Part shown: in pieces, positions 11,947 through 26,387 of the stretch | Layout: the number at the start of each line of letters is the position of its first letter | How positions within the stretch are numbered: position 1 is the first letter of the stretch | Assembly: GCA_948099385.1 (NCBI GenBank) | Contig: CANUEZ040000191.1 | Span: 4,526,001 to 4,590,000 of the forward strand | Direction of reading: 5' to 3' | Origin: Fasciola hepatica | Lineage: Eukaryota; Platyhelminthes; Trematoda; Plagiorchiida; Fasciolidae | DNA length: 64,000 nucleotides | Translations under genes and position numbers: made by a program | The notes under the pieces: generated by a model | The model's input: the letters and a program-made list of their open reading frames with translations, nothing else | Databases searched by the model: none | What the model was told of the DNA's origin: nothing

Positions 11947-13220
11947 GGCATTCCCTTATGAACAATCCCCACACAGATTGCTCATACAATGCAATAGAGC
12001 AGTAGCAGAGTAGATTTGTATAAAATGATTCTCCATGCAGCTTGAACACTGAACTGACCATTGAAAATCATGGAAGCACTGTACAGCTGTTTGATCCGCT
12101 AAGGGAATCATGACCATTGCACATGGACAGAGCCCACACGGGGACACGAACAAGGGTTGGGGTGAACGAATGTCAGTCGAACACCCAAACCACAAGGCTA
12201 TCCGATATCGGTCTGAACGATTTGGTCAATATATACAATACAAGATATAGCACAATCCCCAAATTGGCTTCGGCTTCCGCCTTGGCTTAGAACGGTAACA
12301 ACCTAATTCTCTCACAACGATCCAATCCTATGTTCCATCACTTCTCTATTTATGGGCCTAAGTAAAACCAAGGCATTCCCTTATGAACAATCTCCACACA
12401 GATTGTTCATACAATGCAATAGAGCAGTAGCAGAGTAGATTTGTATAATAGGATTCTCCATGCAGCTTGAACACTGAACTGACCATTGAAAATCATGGAA
12501 GCACTGTACAGCTGTTTGATCCGCTAAGGGAATCATGACCATTGCACATGGACAGAGCCCACACGGGGACACGAACAAGGGTTGGGGTGAACGAATGTCA
12601 GTCGAACACCCAAACCACAAGGCTATCCGATATGGGTCTCAACGCTTTGTTCAACAGATACACTACATCATATGGCACAATCCCCAAATTGGCTTCGGCT
12701 TCCGCTTTCCTTTTGAACGGTAACAACCAAATTCTCGCACACCGATCCAATCCTATGTTCCATCACTTCTCTATTTATGGGCCTAAGTAAAACCAAGTCA
12801 TTCCCTTATGAACAATCCCCACACAGATTGCTCATACAATGCAATAGAGCAGTAGCAGAGTAGATTTGTATAATAGGATTCTCCATGCAGCTTGAACACT
12901 GAACTGACCATTGAAAATGATGGAAGCACTGTACAGCTGTTTGATCCGCTAAGGGAATCATGAGCATTGCACATGGACAGAGCCCACACGGGGACACCAA
13001 CAAGGGTTGGTGTGAACGAATGTCAGTCGAACACCCAAACCACAAGGCTATCGATATGGGTCTCAACGCTTTGTTCAAGATATAAAGTACCTGATGTAGC
13101 ACAATCCCAAAAGTGGCTTCGGCTTTCGCTTTCGCTTTGAACGGTAACAATCAAATTCTCGCACACCGATCCAATCCTATGTTCCATCACTTCTCTATTT
13201 ATGGGCCTAAGTAAAACCAA
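11947..13220 (+). repeat. Block related to 31446-32720 (19,499 bp away)
   Basis: Units at 11947, 12372 and 12797 correspond to those at 31446, 31871 and 32296 in class order (beta, alpha with CTTTCCTTTTG, then a GTCATTCCC unit) and in GACCATTGC, at a constant 19,499-bp offset. The last unit at 12797 is itself chimeric: it ends with AAGATATAAAGTACCTGATG and CCCAAAAGTGG, and its partner does not. Confidence 0.6.
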
Positions 13221-14066
13221 GGCATTCCCTTATGAACAATCCACACAGATTGCTCATACAATGCAATAGAGCAGTAGCAGAGTAGATTTGTATAACATGA
13301 TTCTCCATGCAGCTTGAACACTGAACTGACCATTGGAAATTATGGAAGCACTGTACAGCTGTTTGATCCGCTAAGGGAATCATGAGCATTGCACATGGAC
13401 AGAGCCCACACGGGGACACGAACAAGGGTTGGGGTGAACGAATGTCAGTCGAACACCCAAACCACAAGGCTATCCGATATGGGTCTCAACGCTTTGTTCA
13501 ACAGATACACTACATCATATAGCACAATCTCCATATTGGCTTCGGCTTCCGCCTTGGCTTTGAACGGTAACAACCAAATTCTCGCACACCGATCCAATCC
13601 TATGTTCCATCACTTCTCTATTTATGGGCCTAAGTAAAACCAAGGCATTCCCTTGTGAACAATCCACACAGATTGCTCATACAATGCAATAGAGCAGTAG
13701 CAGAGTAGATTTGTATAATATGATTCTCCATGCAGCTTGAACACTGAACTGACCATTGAAAATGATGGAAGCACTGTACAGCTGTTTGATCCGATAAGGG
13801 AATCATGAGCATTGCACATGGACAGAGCCCACACGGGGACACGAACAAGGGTTGGGGTGAACGGTTGTCAGTCGAACACCCAAACCACAAGGCTATCCGA
13901 TATCGGTCTGAACGCTTTGTTCAACATATACAGTACATGATGTAGCACAATCCCAAAAGTGGCTTCGGCTTTCGCTTTCGCTTTGAACGCTAACAACCAA
14001 ATTCTCGCACACCGATCCAATCCTATATTCCATCACTTCTCTATTTATGGGCCTAAGTAAAACCAA
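13221..14066 (+). repeat. Two-unit block related to 20433-21278 (7,212 bp away)
   Basis: Units at 13221 and 13644 match units at 20433 and 20856 at a 7,212-bp offset. Both pairs share the delta class with CCGCCTTGGC in the first unit. In the second unit both share GATCCGATAAGGG, GAACGGTTG and CGGTCTGAACGCTTTG. GATCCGATAAGGG was not noticed elsewhere. Confidence 0.65.
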
Positions 14067-14914
14067 GGCATTCCCTTATGAACAATCCACACAGATTGCT
14101 CATACAATGCAATAGAGCAGTAGCAGAGTAGATTTGTATAATATGATTCTCCATGCAGCTTGAACACTGAACTGACCATTGAAAATCATGGAAGCACTGT
14201 ACAGCTGTTTGATCCGCTAAGGGAATCATGAGCATTGCACATGGACAGAGCCCACACGGGGACACGAACAAGGGTTGGGGTGAACGAATGTCAGTCGAAC
14301 ACCCAAACCACAAGGCTATCCGATATGGGTCTCAACGCTTTGTTCAACAGATACACTACATCATATAGCACAATCTCCATATTGGCTTCGGCTTCCGCCT
14401 TGGCTTTGAACGGTAACAACCAAATTCTCGCACACCGATCCAATCCTATGTTCCATCACTTCTCTATTTATGGGCCTAAGTAAAACCAAGGCATTCCCTT
14501 ATGAACAATCCCCACACAGATTGCTCATACAATGCAATAGAGCAGTAGGAGAGTAGATTTGTATAATATGATTCTCCATGCAGCTTGAACACTGAACTGA
14601 CCATTGAAAATCATGGAAGCACTGTACAGCTGTTTGATCCGCTAAGGGAATCATGACCATTGCACATGGACAGAGCCCACACGGGGACACGAACAAGGGT
14701 TGGGGTGAACGAATGTCAGTCGAACACCCAAACCACAAGGCTATCCGATATGGGTCTCAACGCTTTGTTCAACAGATACACTACATCATATGGCACAATC
14801 CCCAAATTGGCTTCGGCTTCCGCTTTCCTTTTGAACGGTAACAACCAAATTCTCGCACACCGATCCAATCCTATGTTTCATCACTTCTCTATTTATGGGC
14901 CTAAGTAAAACCAA

Positions 14915-17900
14915 GTCATTCCCTTATGAACAATCCCCACACAGATTGCTCATACAATGCAATAGAGCAGTAGCAGAGTAGATTTGTATAATAGGATTCT
15001 CCATGCAGCTTGAACACTGAACTGACCATTGAAAATCATGGAAGCACTGTACAGCTGTTTGATCCGCTAAGGGAATCATGAGCATTGCTTATGGACAGAG
15101 CCCACACGGGGACACGAACAAGGGTTGGGGTGAACGAATGTCAGTCGAACACCCAAACCACAAGGCTATCCGATATGGGTCTGAACGCTTTGTTCAACAT
15201 ATACAGTACATGATGTAGCACAATCCCAAAAGTGGCTTCGGCTTTCGCTTTCGCTTTGAACGGTAACAACCAAATTCTCGCACACCGATCCAATCCTATG
15301 TTCCATCACTTCTCTATTTATGGGCCTAAGTAAAACCAAGGCATTCCCTTATGAACAATCCACACAGATTGCTCATACAATGCAATAGAGCAGTAGCAGA
15401 GTAGATTTGTATAATATGATTCTCCATGCAGCTTGAACACTGAACTGACCATTGAAAATGATGGAAGCACTGTACAGCTGTTTGATCCGCTAAGGGAATC
15501 ATGAGCATTGCACATGGACAGAGCCCACACGGGGACACGAACAAGGGTTGGGGTGAACGAATGTCAGTCGAACACCCAAACCACAAGGCTATCCGATATC
15601 GGTCTGAACGATTTGGTCAATATATACAATACAAGATATAGCACAATCCCCAAATTGGCTTCGGCTTCCGCCTTGGCTTAGAACGGTAACAACCTAATTC
15701 TCTCACAACGATCCAATCCTATGTTCCATCACTTCTCTATTTATGGGCCTAAGTAAAACCAAGTCATTCCCTTATGAACAATCTCCACACAGATTGTTCA
15801 TACAATGCAATAGAGCAGTAGCAGAGTAGATTTGTATAAAATGATTCTCCATGCAGCTTGAACACTGAACTGACCATTGAAAATCATGAAAGCACTGTAC
15901 AGCTGTTTGATCCGCTAAGGGAATCATGAGCATTGCACATGGACAGAGCCCACACGGGGACACGAACAAGGGTTGGGGTGAACGAATGTCAGTCGAACAC
16001 CCAAACCACAAGGCTATCCGATATGGGTCTCAACGCTTTGTTCAACAGATACACTACATCATATGGCACAATCCCCAAATTGGCTTCGGCTTCCGCTTTC
16101 GTTTTGAACGGTAACAACCAAATTCTCGCACACCGATCCAATCCTATGTTCCATCACTTCTCTATTTATGGGCCTAAGTAAAACCAAGGCATTCCCTTAT
16201 GAACAATCCCCACACAGATTGCTCATACAATGCAATAGAGCAGTAGCAGAGTAGATTTGTATAATAGGATTCTCCATGCAGCTTGAACACTGAACTGACC
16301 ATTGAAAATCATGGAAGCACTGTACAGCTGTTTGATCCGCTAAGGGAATCATGAGCATTGCTTATGGACAGAGCCCACACGGGGACACGAACAAGGGTTG
16401 GGGTGAACGAATGTCAGTCGAACACCCAAACCACAAGGCTATCCGATATGGGTCTGAACGCTTTGTTCAACATATACAGTACATGATGTAGCACAATCCC
16501 AAAAGTGGCTTCGGCTTTCGCTTTCGCTTTGAACGGTAACAACCAAATTCTCGCACACCGATCCAATCCTATGTTCCATCACTTCTCTATTTATGGGCCT
16601 AAGTAAAACCAAGGCATTCCCTTATGAACAATCCACACAGATTGCTCATACAATGCAATAGAGCAGTAGCAGAGTAGATTTGTATAATATGATTCTCCAT
16701 GCAGCTTGAACACTGAACTGACCATTGAAAATGATGGAAGCACTGTACAGCTGTTTGATCCGCTAAGGGAATCATGAGCATTGCACATGGACAGAGCCCA
16801 CACGGGGACACGAACAAGGGTTGGGGTGAACGAATGTCAGTCGAACACCCAAACCACAAGGCTATCCGATATCGGTCTGAACGATTTGGTCAATATATAC
16901 AATACAAGATATAGCACAATCCCCAAATTGGCTTCGGCTTCCGCCTTGGCTTAGAACGGTAACAACCTAATTCTCTCACAACGATCCAATCCTATGTTCC
17001 ATCACTTCTCTATTTATGGGCCTAAGTAAAACCAAGTCATTCCCTTATGAACAATCTCCACACAGATTGTTCATACAATGCAATAGAGCAGTAGCAGAGT
17101 AGATTTGTATAAAATGATTCTCCATGCAGCTTGAAAACTGAACTGACCATTGAAAATCATGAAAGCACTGTACAGCTGTTTGATCCGCTAAGGGAATCAT
17201 GAGCATTGCACATGGACAGAGCCCACACGGGGACACGAACAAGGGTTGGGGTGAACGAATGTCAGTCGAACACCCAAACCACAAGGCTATCCGATATGGG
17301 TCTCAACGCTTTGTTCAACAGATACACTACATCATATGGCACAATCCCCAAATTGGCTTCGGCTTCCGCTTTCGTTTTGAACGGTAACAACCAAATTCTC
17401 GCACACCGATCCAATCCTATGTTCCATCACTTCTCTATTTATGGGCCTAAGTAAAACCAAGTCATTCCCTTATGAACAATCCCCACACAGATTGCTCATA
17501 CAATGCAATAGAGCAGTAGCAGAGTAGATTTGTATAATAGGATTCTCCATGCAGCTTGAACACTGAACTGACCATTGAAAATGATGGAAGCACTGTACAG
17601 CTGTTTGATCCGCTAAGGGAATCATGACCATTGCACATGGACAGAGCCCACACGGGGACACGAACAAGGGTTGGGGTGAACGAATGTCAGTCGAACACCC
17701 AAACCACAAGGCTATCCGATATGGGTCTGAACGCTTTGTTCAACATATAAAGTACATGATGTAGCACAATCCCAAAAGTGGCTTCGGCTTTCGCTTTCGC
17801 TTTGAACGCTAACAACCAAATTCTCGCACACCGATCCAATCCTATGTTCCATCACTTCTCTATTTATGGGCCTAAGTAAAACCAAGGCATTCCCTTATGA

Positions 17901-18150
17901 ACAATCCACACAGATTGCTCATACAATGCAATAGAGCAGTAGCAGAGTAGATTTGTATAATATGATTCTCCATGCAGCTTGAACACTGAACTGACCATTG
18001 AAAATGATGGAAGCACTGTACAGCTGTTTGATCCGCTAAGGGAATCATGAGCATTGCACATGGACAGAGCCCACACGGGGACACGAACAAGGGTTGGGGT
18101 GAACGAATGTCAGTCGAACACCCAAACCACAAGGCTATCCGATATGGGTC
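14915..18150 (+). repeat. Trimeric higher-order repeat, 1273-bp period, about 2.5 copies
   Basis: Anchors at 14915/15340/15763, 16188/16613/17036 and 17461/17886 repeat the length pattern 425-423-425 and the class order gamma-beta-alpha. Copies 1 and 2 share AATAGGATTCTCC and GCATTGCTTATGG in the first unit, TTAGAACGG with CTCTCACAACG in the second, and AATCATGAAAGC with CTTTCGTTTTG in the third. The third copy is altered (GACCATTGC, ATATAAAGTACATGATG, GAACGCTAAC) and loses register in its second unit. Confidence 0.85.
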
Positions 18151-21100
18151 TCAACGCTTTGTTCAACAGATACACTACATCATATAGCACAATCTCCAAA
18201 TTGGCTTCGGCTTTCGATTTCGCTTTGAACGGTAACAACCAAATTCTCGCACACCGATTCAATCCTATGTTCCATCACTTCTCTATTGATGGGCCTAAGT
18301 AAAACCAAGGCATTCCCTTATGAACAATCTTCACACAGATTGCTCATACAATGCAATAGAGCAGTAGCAGAGTAGATTTGTATAATATGATTCTCCATGC
18401 AGCTTGAACACTGAACTGACCATTGAAAATGATGGAAGCACTGTACAGCTGTTTGGTCCGCTAAGGGAATCATGAGCATTGCACATGGACAGAGCCCACA
18501 CGGGGACACGAACAAGGGTTGGGGTGAACGAATGTCAGTCGAACACCAAAACCACAAGGCTATCCGATATCGGTCTGAACGATTTGTTCAACAGATACAC
18601 TACATCATATGGCACAATCCCCAAATTGGCTTCGGCTTCCGCCTTGGCTTAGAACGGTAACAACCTAATTCTCTCACAACGATCCAATCCTATGTTCCAT
18701 CACTTCCCTATTTATGGGCCTAAGTAAAACAAGGCATTCCCTTATGAACAATCTCCACACAGATTCTTCATACAATGCAATAGAGCAGTAGCAGAGTAGA
18801 TTTGTATAATATGATTCTCCATGCAGCTTGAACACTGAACTGACCATTGAAAATCATGGAAGCACTGTACAGCTGTTTGATCCGCTAAGGGAATCATGAG
18901 CATTGCACATGGACAGAGCCCACACGGGGACACGAACAAGGGTTGGGGTGAACGAATGTCAGTCGAACACCCAAACCACAAGGCTATCCGATATGGGTCT
19001 CAACGCTTTGTTCAACAGATACACTACATGATATAGCACAATCTCCAAATTGGCTTCGGCTTTCGCTTTCGCTTTGAACGGTAACAATCAAATTCTCGCA
19101 CACCGATCCAATCCTATGTTCCATCACTTCTCTATTTATGGGCCTAAGTAAAACCAAGGCATTCCCTTATGAACAATCCCCACACAGATTGCTCATACAA
19201 TGCAATAGAGCAGTAGCAGAGTAGATTTGTATAATATGATTCTCCATGCAGCTTGAACACTGAACTGACCATTGAAAATGATGGAAGCACTGTACAGCTG
19301 TTTGATCCGCTAAGGGAATCATGAGCATTGCACATGGACAGAGCCCACACGGGGACACGAACAAGGGTTGGGGTGAACGAATGTCAGTCGAACACCCAAA
19401 CCACAAGGCTATCCGATATCGGTCTGAACGATTTGGTCAATATATACAATACAAGATATAGCACAATCCCCAAATTGGCTTCGGCTTCCGCCTTGGCTTA
19501 GAACGGTAACAACCTAATTCTCTCACAACGATCCAATCCTATGTTCCATCACTTCTCTATTTATGGGCCTAAGTAAAACCAAGGCATTCCCTTATGAACA
19601 ATCTCCACACAGATTGTTCATACAATGCAATAGAGCAGTAGCAGAGTAGATTTGTATAAAATGATTCTCCATGCAGCTTGAACACTGAACTGACCATTGA
19701 AAACCATGGAAGCACTGTACAGCTGTTTGATCCGCTAAGGGAATCATGAGCATTGCACATGGACAGAGCCCACACGGGGACACGAACAAGGGTTGGGGTG
19801 AACGAATGTCAGTCGAACACCCAAACCACAAGGCTATCCGATATGGGTCTCAACGCTTTGTTCAACAGATAATCTACATCATATGGCACAATCCCCAAAT
19901 TGGCTTCGGCTTCCGCTTTCGTTTTGAACGGTAACAACCAAATTCTCGCACACCGATCCAATCCTATGTTCCATCACTTCTCTATTTATGGGCCTAAGTA
20001 AAACCAAGTCATTCCCTTATGAACAATCCCCACACAGATTGCTCATACAATGCAATAGAGCAGTAGCAGAGTAGATTTGTATAAAAGGATTCTCCATGCA
20101 GCTTGAACACTGAACTGACCATTGAAAATGATGGAAGCACTGTACAGCTGTTTGATCCGCTAAGGGAATCATGAGCATTGCACATGGACAGAGCCCACAC
20201 GGGGACACGAACAAGGGTTGGGGTGAACGAATGTCAGTCGAACACCCAAACCACAAGGCTATCCGATATGGGTCTGAACGCTTTGTTCAACATATACAGT
20301 ACATGATGTAGCACAATCCCAAAAGTGGCTTCGGCTTTCGCTTTCGCTTTGAACGGTAACAATCAAATTCTCGCACACCGATCCAATCCTATGTTCCATC
20401 ACTTCTCTATTTATGGGCCTAAGTAAAACCAAGGCATTCCCTTATGAACAATCCACACAGATTGCTCATACAATGCAATAGAGCAGTAGCAGAGTAGGTT
20501 TGTATAATATGATTCTCCATGCAGCTTGAACACTGAACTGACCATTGAAAATGATGGAAGCACTGTACAGCCGTTTGATCCGCTAAGGGAATCATGAGCA
20601 TTGCACATGGACAGAGCCCACACGGGGACACGAACAAGGGTTGGGGTGAACGAATGTCAGTCGAACACCCAAACCACAAGGCTATCCGATATGGGTCTCA
20701 ACGCTTTGTTCAACAGATACACTACATCATATAGCACAATCTCCATATTGGCTTCGGCTTCCGCCTTGGCTTTGAACGGTAACAACCAAATTCTCGCACA
20801 CCGATCCAATCCTATGTTCCATCACTTCTCTATTTATGGGCCTAAGTAAAACCAAGGTATTCCCTTATGAACAATCCACACAGATTGCTCATACAATGCA
20901 ATAGAGCAGTAGCAGAGTAGATTTGTATAATATGATTCTCCATGCAGCTTGAACACTGAACTGACCATTGAAAATGATGGAAGCACTGTACAGCTGTTTG
21001 ATCCGATAAGGGAATCATGAGCATTGCACATGGACAGAGCCCACACGGGGACACGAACAAGGGTTGGGGTGAACGGTTGTCAGTCGAACACCCAAACCAC

Positions 21101-21278
21101 AAGGCTATCCGATATCGGTCTGAACGCTTTGTTCAACATATACAGTACATGATGTAGCACAATCCCAAAAGTGGCTTCGGCTTTCGCTTTCGCTTTGAAC
21201 GGTAACAACCAAATTCTCGCACACCGATCCAATCCTATGTTCCATCACTTCGCTATTTATGGGCCTAAGTAAAACCAA

Positions 21279-24200
21279 GGCATTCCCTTATGAACAATCT
21301 CCACACAGATTGTTCATACAATGCAATAGAGCAGTAGCAGAGTAGATTTGTATAAAATGATTCTCCATGCAGCTTGAACACTGAACTGACCATTGAAAAT
21401 CATGGAAGCACTGTACAGCTGTTTGATCCGCTAAGGGAATCATGAGCATTGCACATGGACAGAGCCCACACGGGGACACGAACAAGGGTTGGGGTGAACG
21501 AATGTCAGTCGAACACCCAAACCACAAGGCTATCCGATATGGGTCTCAACGCTTTGTTCAACAGATACACTACATCATATGGCACAATCCCCAAATTGGC
21601 TTCGGCTTCCGCTTTCGTTTTGAACGGTAACAACCAAATTCTCGCACACCGATCCAATCCTATGTTCCATCACTTCTCTATTTATGGGCCTAAGTAAAAC
21701 CAAGTCATTCCCTTATGAACAATCCACACAGATTGCTCATACAATGCAATAGAGCAGTAGCAGAGTAGATTTGTATAATAGGATTCTCCATGCAGCTTGA
21801 ACACTGAACTGACCATTGAAAATGATGGAAGCACTGTACAGCTGTTTGATCCGCTAAGGGAATCATGAGCATTGCACATGGACAGAGCCCACACGGGGAC
21901 ACGAACAAGGGTTGGGGTGAACGAATGTCAGTCGAACACCCAAACCACAAGGCTATCCGATATGGGTCTGAACGCTTTGTTCAACATATAAAGTACATGA
22001 TGTAGCACAATCCCAAAAGTGGCTTCGGCTTTCGCTTTCGCTTTGAACGCTAACAACCAAATTCTCGCACACCGATCCAATCCTATGTTCCATCACTTCT
22101 CTATTTATGGGCCTAAGTAAAACCAAGGCATTCCCTTATGAACAATCCACACAGATTGCTCATACAATGCAATAGAGCAGTAGCAGAGTAGATTTGTATA
22201 ATATGATTCTCCATGCAGCTTGACCATGGAAATGACCATTGAAAATGATGGAAGCACTGTACAGCTGTTTGATCCGCTAAGGGAATCATGAGCATTGCAC
22301 ATGGACAGAGCCCACACGGGGACACGAACAAGGGTTGGGGTGAACGAATGTCAGTCGAACACCCAAACCACAAGGCTATCCGATATGGGTCTCAACGCTT
22401 TGTTCAACATATAAAGTACATGATGTAGCACAATCTCCAAATTGGCTTCGGCTTTCGCTTTCGCTTTGAACGGTAACAACCAAATTCTCGCACACCGATC
22501 CAATCCTATGTTCCATCACTTCTCTATTTATGGGCCTAAGTAAAACCAAGGCATTCCCTTATGAACAATCCACACAGATTGCTCATACAATGCAATAGAG
22601 CAGTAGCAGAGTAGATTTGTATAATATGATTCTCCATGCAGCTTGAACACTGAACTGACCATTGAAAATGATGGAAGCACTGTACAGCTGTTTGGTCCGC
22701 TAAGGGAATCATGAGCATTGCACATGGACAGAGCCCACACGGGGACACGAACAAGGGTTGGGGTGAACGAATGTCAGTCGAACACCCAAACCACAAGGCT
22801 ATCCGATATGGGTCTCAACGCTTTGTTCAACAGATACACTACATCATATGGCACAATCCCCAAATTGGCTTCGGCTTCCGCCTTGGCTTAGAACGGTAAC
22901 AACCTAATTCTCTCACAACGATCCAATCCTATGTTCCATCACTTCCCTATTTATGGGCCTAAGTAAAACCAAGGCATTCCCTTATGAACAATCCACACAG
23001 ATTGCTCATACAATGCAATAGAGCAGTAGCAGAGTACATTTGTATAATATGATTCTCCATGAAGCTTGAACACTGAACTGACCATTGAAAATGATGGAAG
23101 CACTGTACGGCTGTTTGATCCGCTAAGGGAATCATGAGCATTGCTTATGGACAGAGCCCACACGGGGACACGAACAAGGGTTGGGGTGAACGGTTGTCAG
23201 TCGAACACCCAAACCACAAGGCTATCCGATATCGGTCTGAACGATGTGGTCAATATATACAATACAAGATATAGCACAATCCCCAAATTGGCTTCGGCTT
23301 CCGCCTTGGCTTTGAACGGTAACAACCTAATTCTCTCACAACGATCCAATCCTATGTTCCATCACTTCTCTATTTATGGGCCTAAGTAAAACCAAGGCAT
23401 TCCCTTATGAACAATCTCCACACAGATTGTTCATACAATGCAATAGAGCAGTAACAGAGTAGATTTGTATAAAATGATTCTCCATGCAGCTTGAACACTG
23501 AACTGATCATTGGAAATGATGGAAGCACTGTACAGCTGTTTGATCCGCTAAGGGAATCATGAGCATTGCACATGGACAGAGCCCACTCGGAGACACGAAC
23601 AAGGGTTGTGGTGAACGAATGTCAGTCGAACACCCAAACCACAAGGCTATCCGATATGGGTCTCAACGCTTTGTTCAACAGATACACTACATCATATGGC
23701 ACAATCCCCAAATTGGCTTCGGCTTCCGCTTTCGTTTTGAACGGTAACAACCAAATTCTCGCACACCGATCCAATCCTATGTTCCATCACTTCTCTATTT
23801 ATGGGCCTAAGTAAAACCAAGTCATTCCCTTATGAACAATCCACACAGATTGCTCATACAATGCAATAGAGCAGTAGCAGAGTAGATTTGTATAATAGGA
23901 TTCTCCATGCAGCTTGAACACTGAACTGACCATTGAAAATGATGGAAGCACTGTACAGCTGTTTGATCCGCTAAGGGAATCATGAGCATTGCACATGGAC
24001 AGAGCCCACACGGGGACACGAACAAGGGTTGGGGTGAACGAATGTCAGTCGAACACCCAAACCACAAGGCTATCCGATATGGGTCTCAACGCTTTGTTCA
24101 ACAGATACACTACATCATATAGCACAATCTCCATATTGGCTTCGGCTTTCGCTTTCGCTTTGAACGGTAACAATCAAATTCTCGCACACCGATCCAATCC

Positions 24201-25512
24201 TATGTTCCATCACTTCTCTATTTATGGGCCTAAGTAAAACCAAGGCATTCCCTTATGAACAATCCACACAGATTGCTCATACAATGCAATAGAGCAGTAG
24301 CAGAGTAGATTTGTATAATATGATTCTCCATGCAGCTTGAACACTGAACTGACCATTGAAAATGATGGAAGCACTGTACAGCTGTTTGATCCGCTAAGGG
24401 AATCATGAGCATTGCACATGGACAGAGCCCACACGGGGACACGAACAAGGGTTGGGGTGAACGGTTGTCAGTCGAACACCCAAACCACAAGGCTATCCGA
24501 TATGGGTCTGAACGCTCTGTTCAACATATGCAGTACATGATGTAGCACAATCCCAAAAGTGGCTTCGGCTTTCGCTTTCGCTTTGAACGGTAACAACCAA
24601 ATTCTCGCACACCGATCCAATCCTATGTTCCATCACTTCTCTATTTATGGGCCTAAGTAAAACCAAGGCATTCCCTTATGAACAATCCACACAGATTGCT
24701 CATACAATGCAATAGAGCAGTAGCAGAGTAGATTTGTATAATATGATTCTCCATGCAGCTTGAACACTGAACTGACCATTGAAAATGATGGAAGCACTGT
24801 ACAGCTGTTTGATCCGCTAAGGGAATCATGAGCATTGCACATGGACAGAGCCCACACGGGGACACGAACAAGGGTTGGGGTGAACGGTTGTCAGTCGAAC
24901 ACCCAAACCACAAGGCTATCCGATATCGGTCTGAACGATTTGTTCAACAGATACACTACATCATATGGCACAATCCCCAAATTGGCTTCGGCTTCCGCCT
25001 TGGCTTAGAACGGTAACAACCTAATTCTCTCACAACGATCCAATCCTATGTTCCATCACTTCCCTATTTATGGGCCTAAGTAAAACCAAGGCATTCCCTT
25101 ATGAACAATCCACACAGATTGCTCATACAATGCAATAGAGCAGTAGCAGAGTACATTTGTATAATATGATTCTCCATGAAGCTTGAACACTGAACTGACC
25201 ATTGAAAATGATGGAAGCACTGTACAGCTGTTTGATCCGCTAAGGGAATCATGAGCATTGCTTATGGACAGAGCCCACACGGGGACACGAACAAGGGTTG
25301 GGGTGAACGAATGTCAGTCGAACACCCAAACCACAAGGCTATCCGATATGGGTCTGAACGCTCTGTTCAACATATACAGTACATGATGTAGCACAATCCC
25401 AAAAGTGGCTTCGGCTTTCGCTTTCGCTTTGAACGGTAACAACCAAATTCTCGCACACCGATCCAATCCTATGTTCCATCACTTCTCTATTTATGGGCCT
25501 AAGTAAAACCAA
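21279..25512 (+). repeat. Pentameric higher-order repeat, 2117-bp period, two diverged copies
   Basis: Copies are 21279-23395 and 23396-25512. Shared marks 2117 bp apart include the 425-bp alpha unit with CTTTCGTTTTG (21279/23396), the GTCATTCCC unit with AATAGGATTC (21704/23821), TTCCCTATTTATGG (near 22943/25060), and the combination TACATTTGTATAATATG, CCATGAAGCTTG and GCTTATGG (22973/25090). Other stretches, such as the variable halves of the units at 21704 and 23821, differ in class. The period is real, but conversion has since overwritten parts of it. Confidence 0.75.
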
Positions 25513-26387
25513 GGCATTCCCTTATGAACAATCCACACAGATTGCTCATACAATGCAATAGAACAGTAGCAGAGTAGATTTGTATAATATGATTCTCCAT
25601 GCAGCTTGAACACTGAACTGACCATTGAAAATGATGGAAGCACTGTACAGCTGTTTGATCCGCTAAGGGAATCATGAGCATTGCACATGGACAGAGCCCA
25701 CACGGGGACACGAACAAGGGTTGGGGTGAACGAATGTCAGTCGAACACCCAAACCACAAGGCTATCCGATATGGGTCTCAACGCTTTGTTCAACAGATAC
25801 ACTACATCATATAGCAAAATCTCCATATTGGATTCGGCTTTCGCTTTCGCTTTGAACGGTAACAACCAAATTCTCGCACACAGATCCAATCCTATGTTCC
25901 ATCACTTCTCTATTGATGGGCCTAAGTAAAACCAAGGCATTCCCTTATGAACAATCCACACAGATTGCTCATACAATGCAATAGAGCAGTAGCAGAGTAG
26001 ATTTGTATAATATGATTCTCCATGCAGCTTGAACACTGAACTGACCATTGAAAATGATGGAAGCACTGTACAGCTGTTTGGTCCGCTAAGGGAATCATGA
26101 GCATTGCACATGGACAGAGCCCACACGGGGACACGAACAAGGGTTGGGGTGAACGGTTGTCAGTCGAACACCCAAACCACAAGGCTATCCGATATCGGTC
26201 TGAACAATTTGGTCAATATACACCATATAAGATATAGCACAATCCCCAAATTGGCTTCGGCTTCCGCCTTGGCTTTGAACGGTAACAACCTAATTCTCTC
26301 ACAACGATCCAATCCTATGTTCCATCACTTCTCTATTTATGGGCCTAAGTAAAACCAAGGCATTCCCTTATGAACAATCCCCACACA

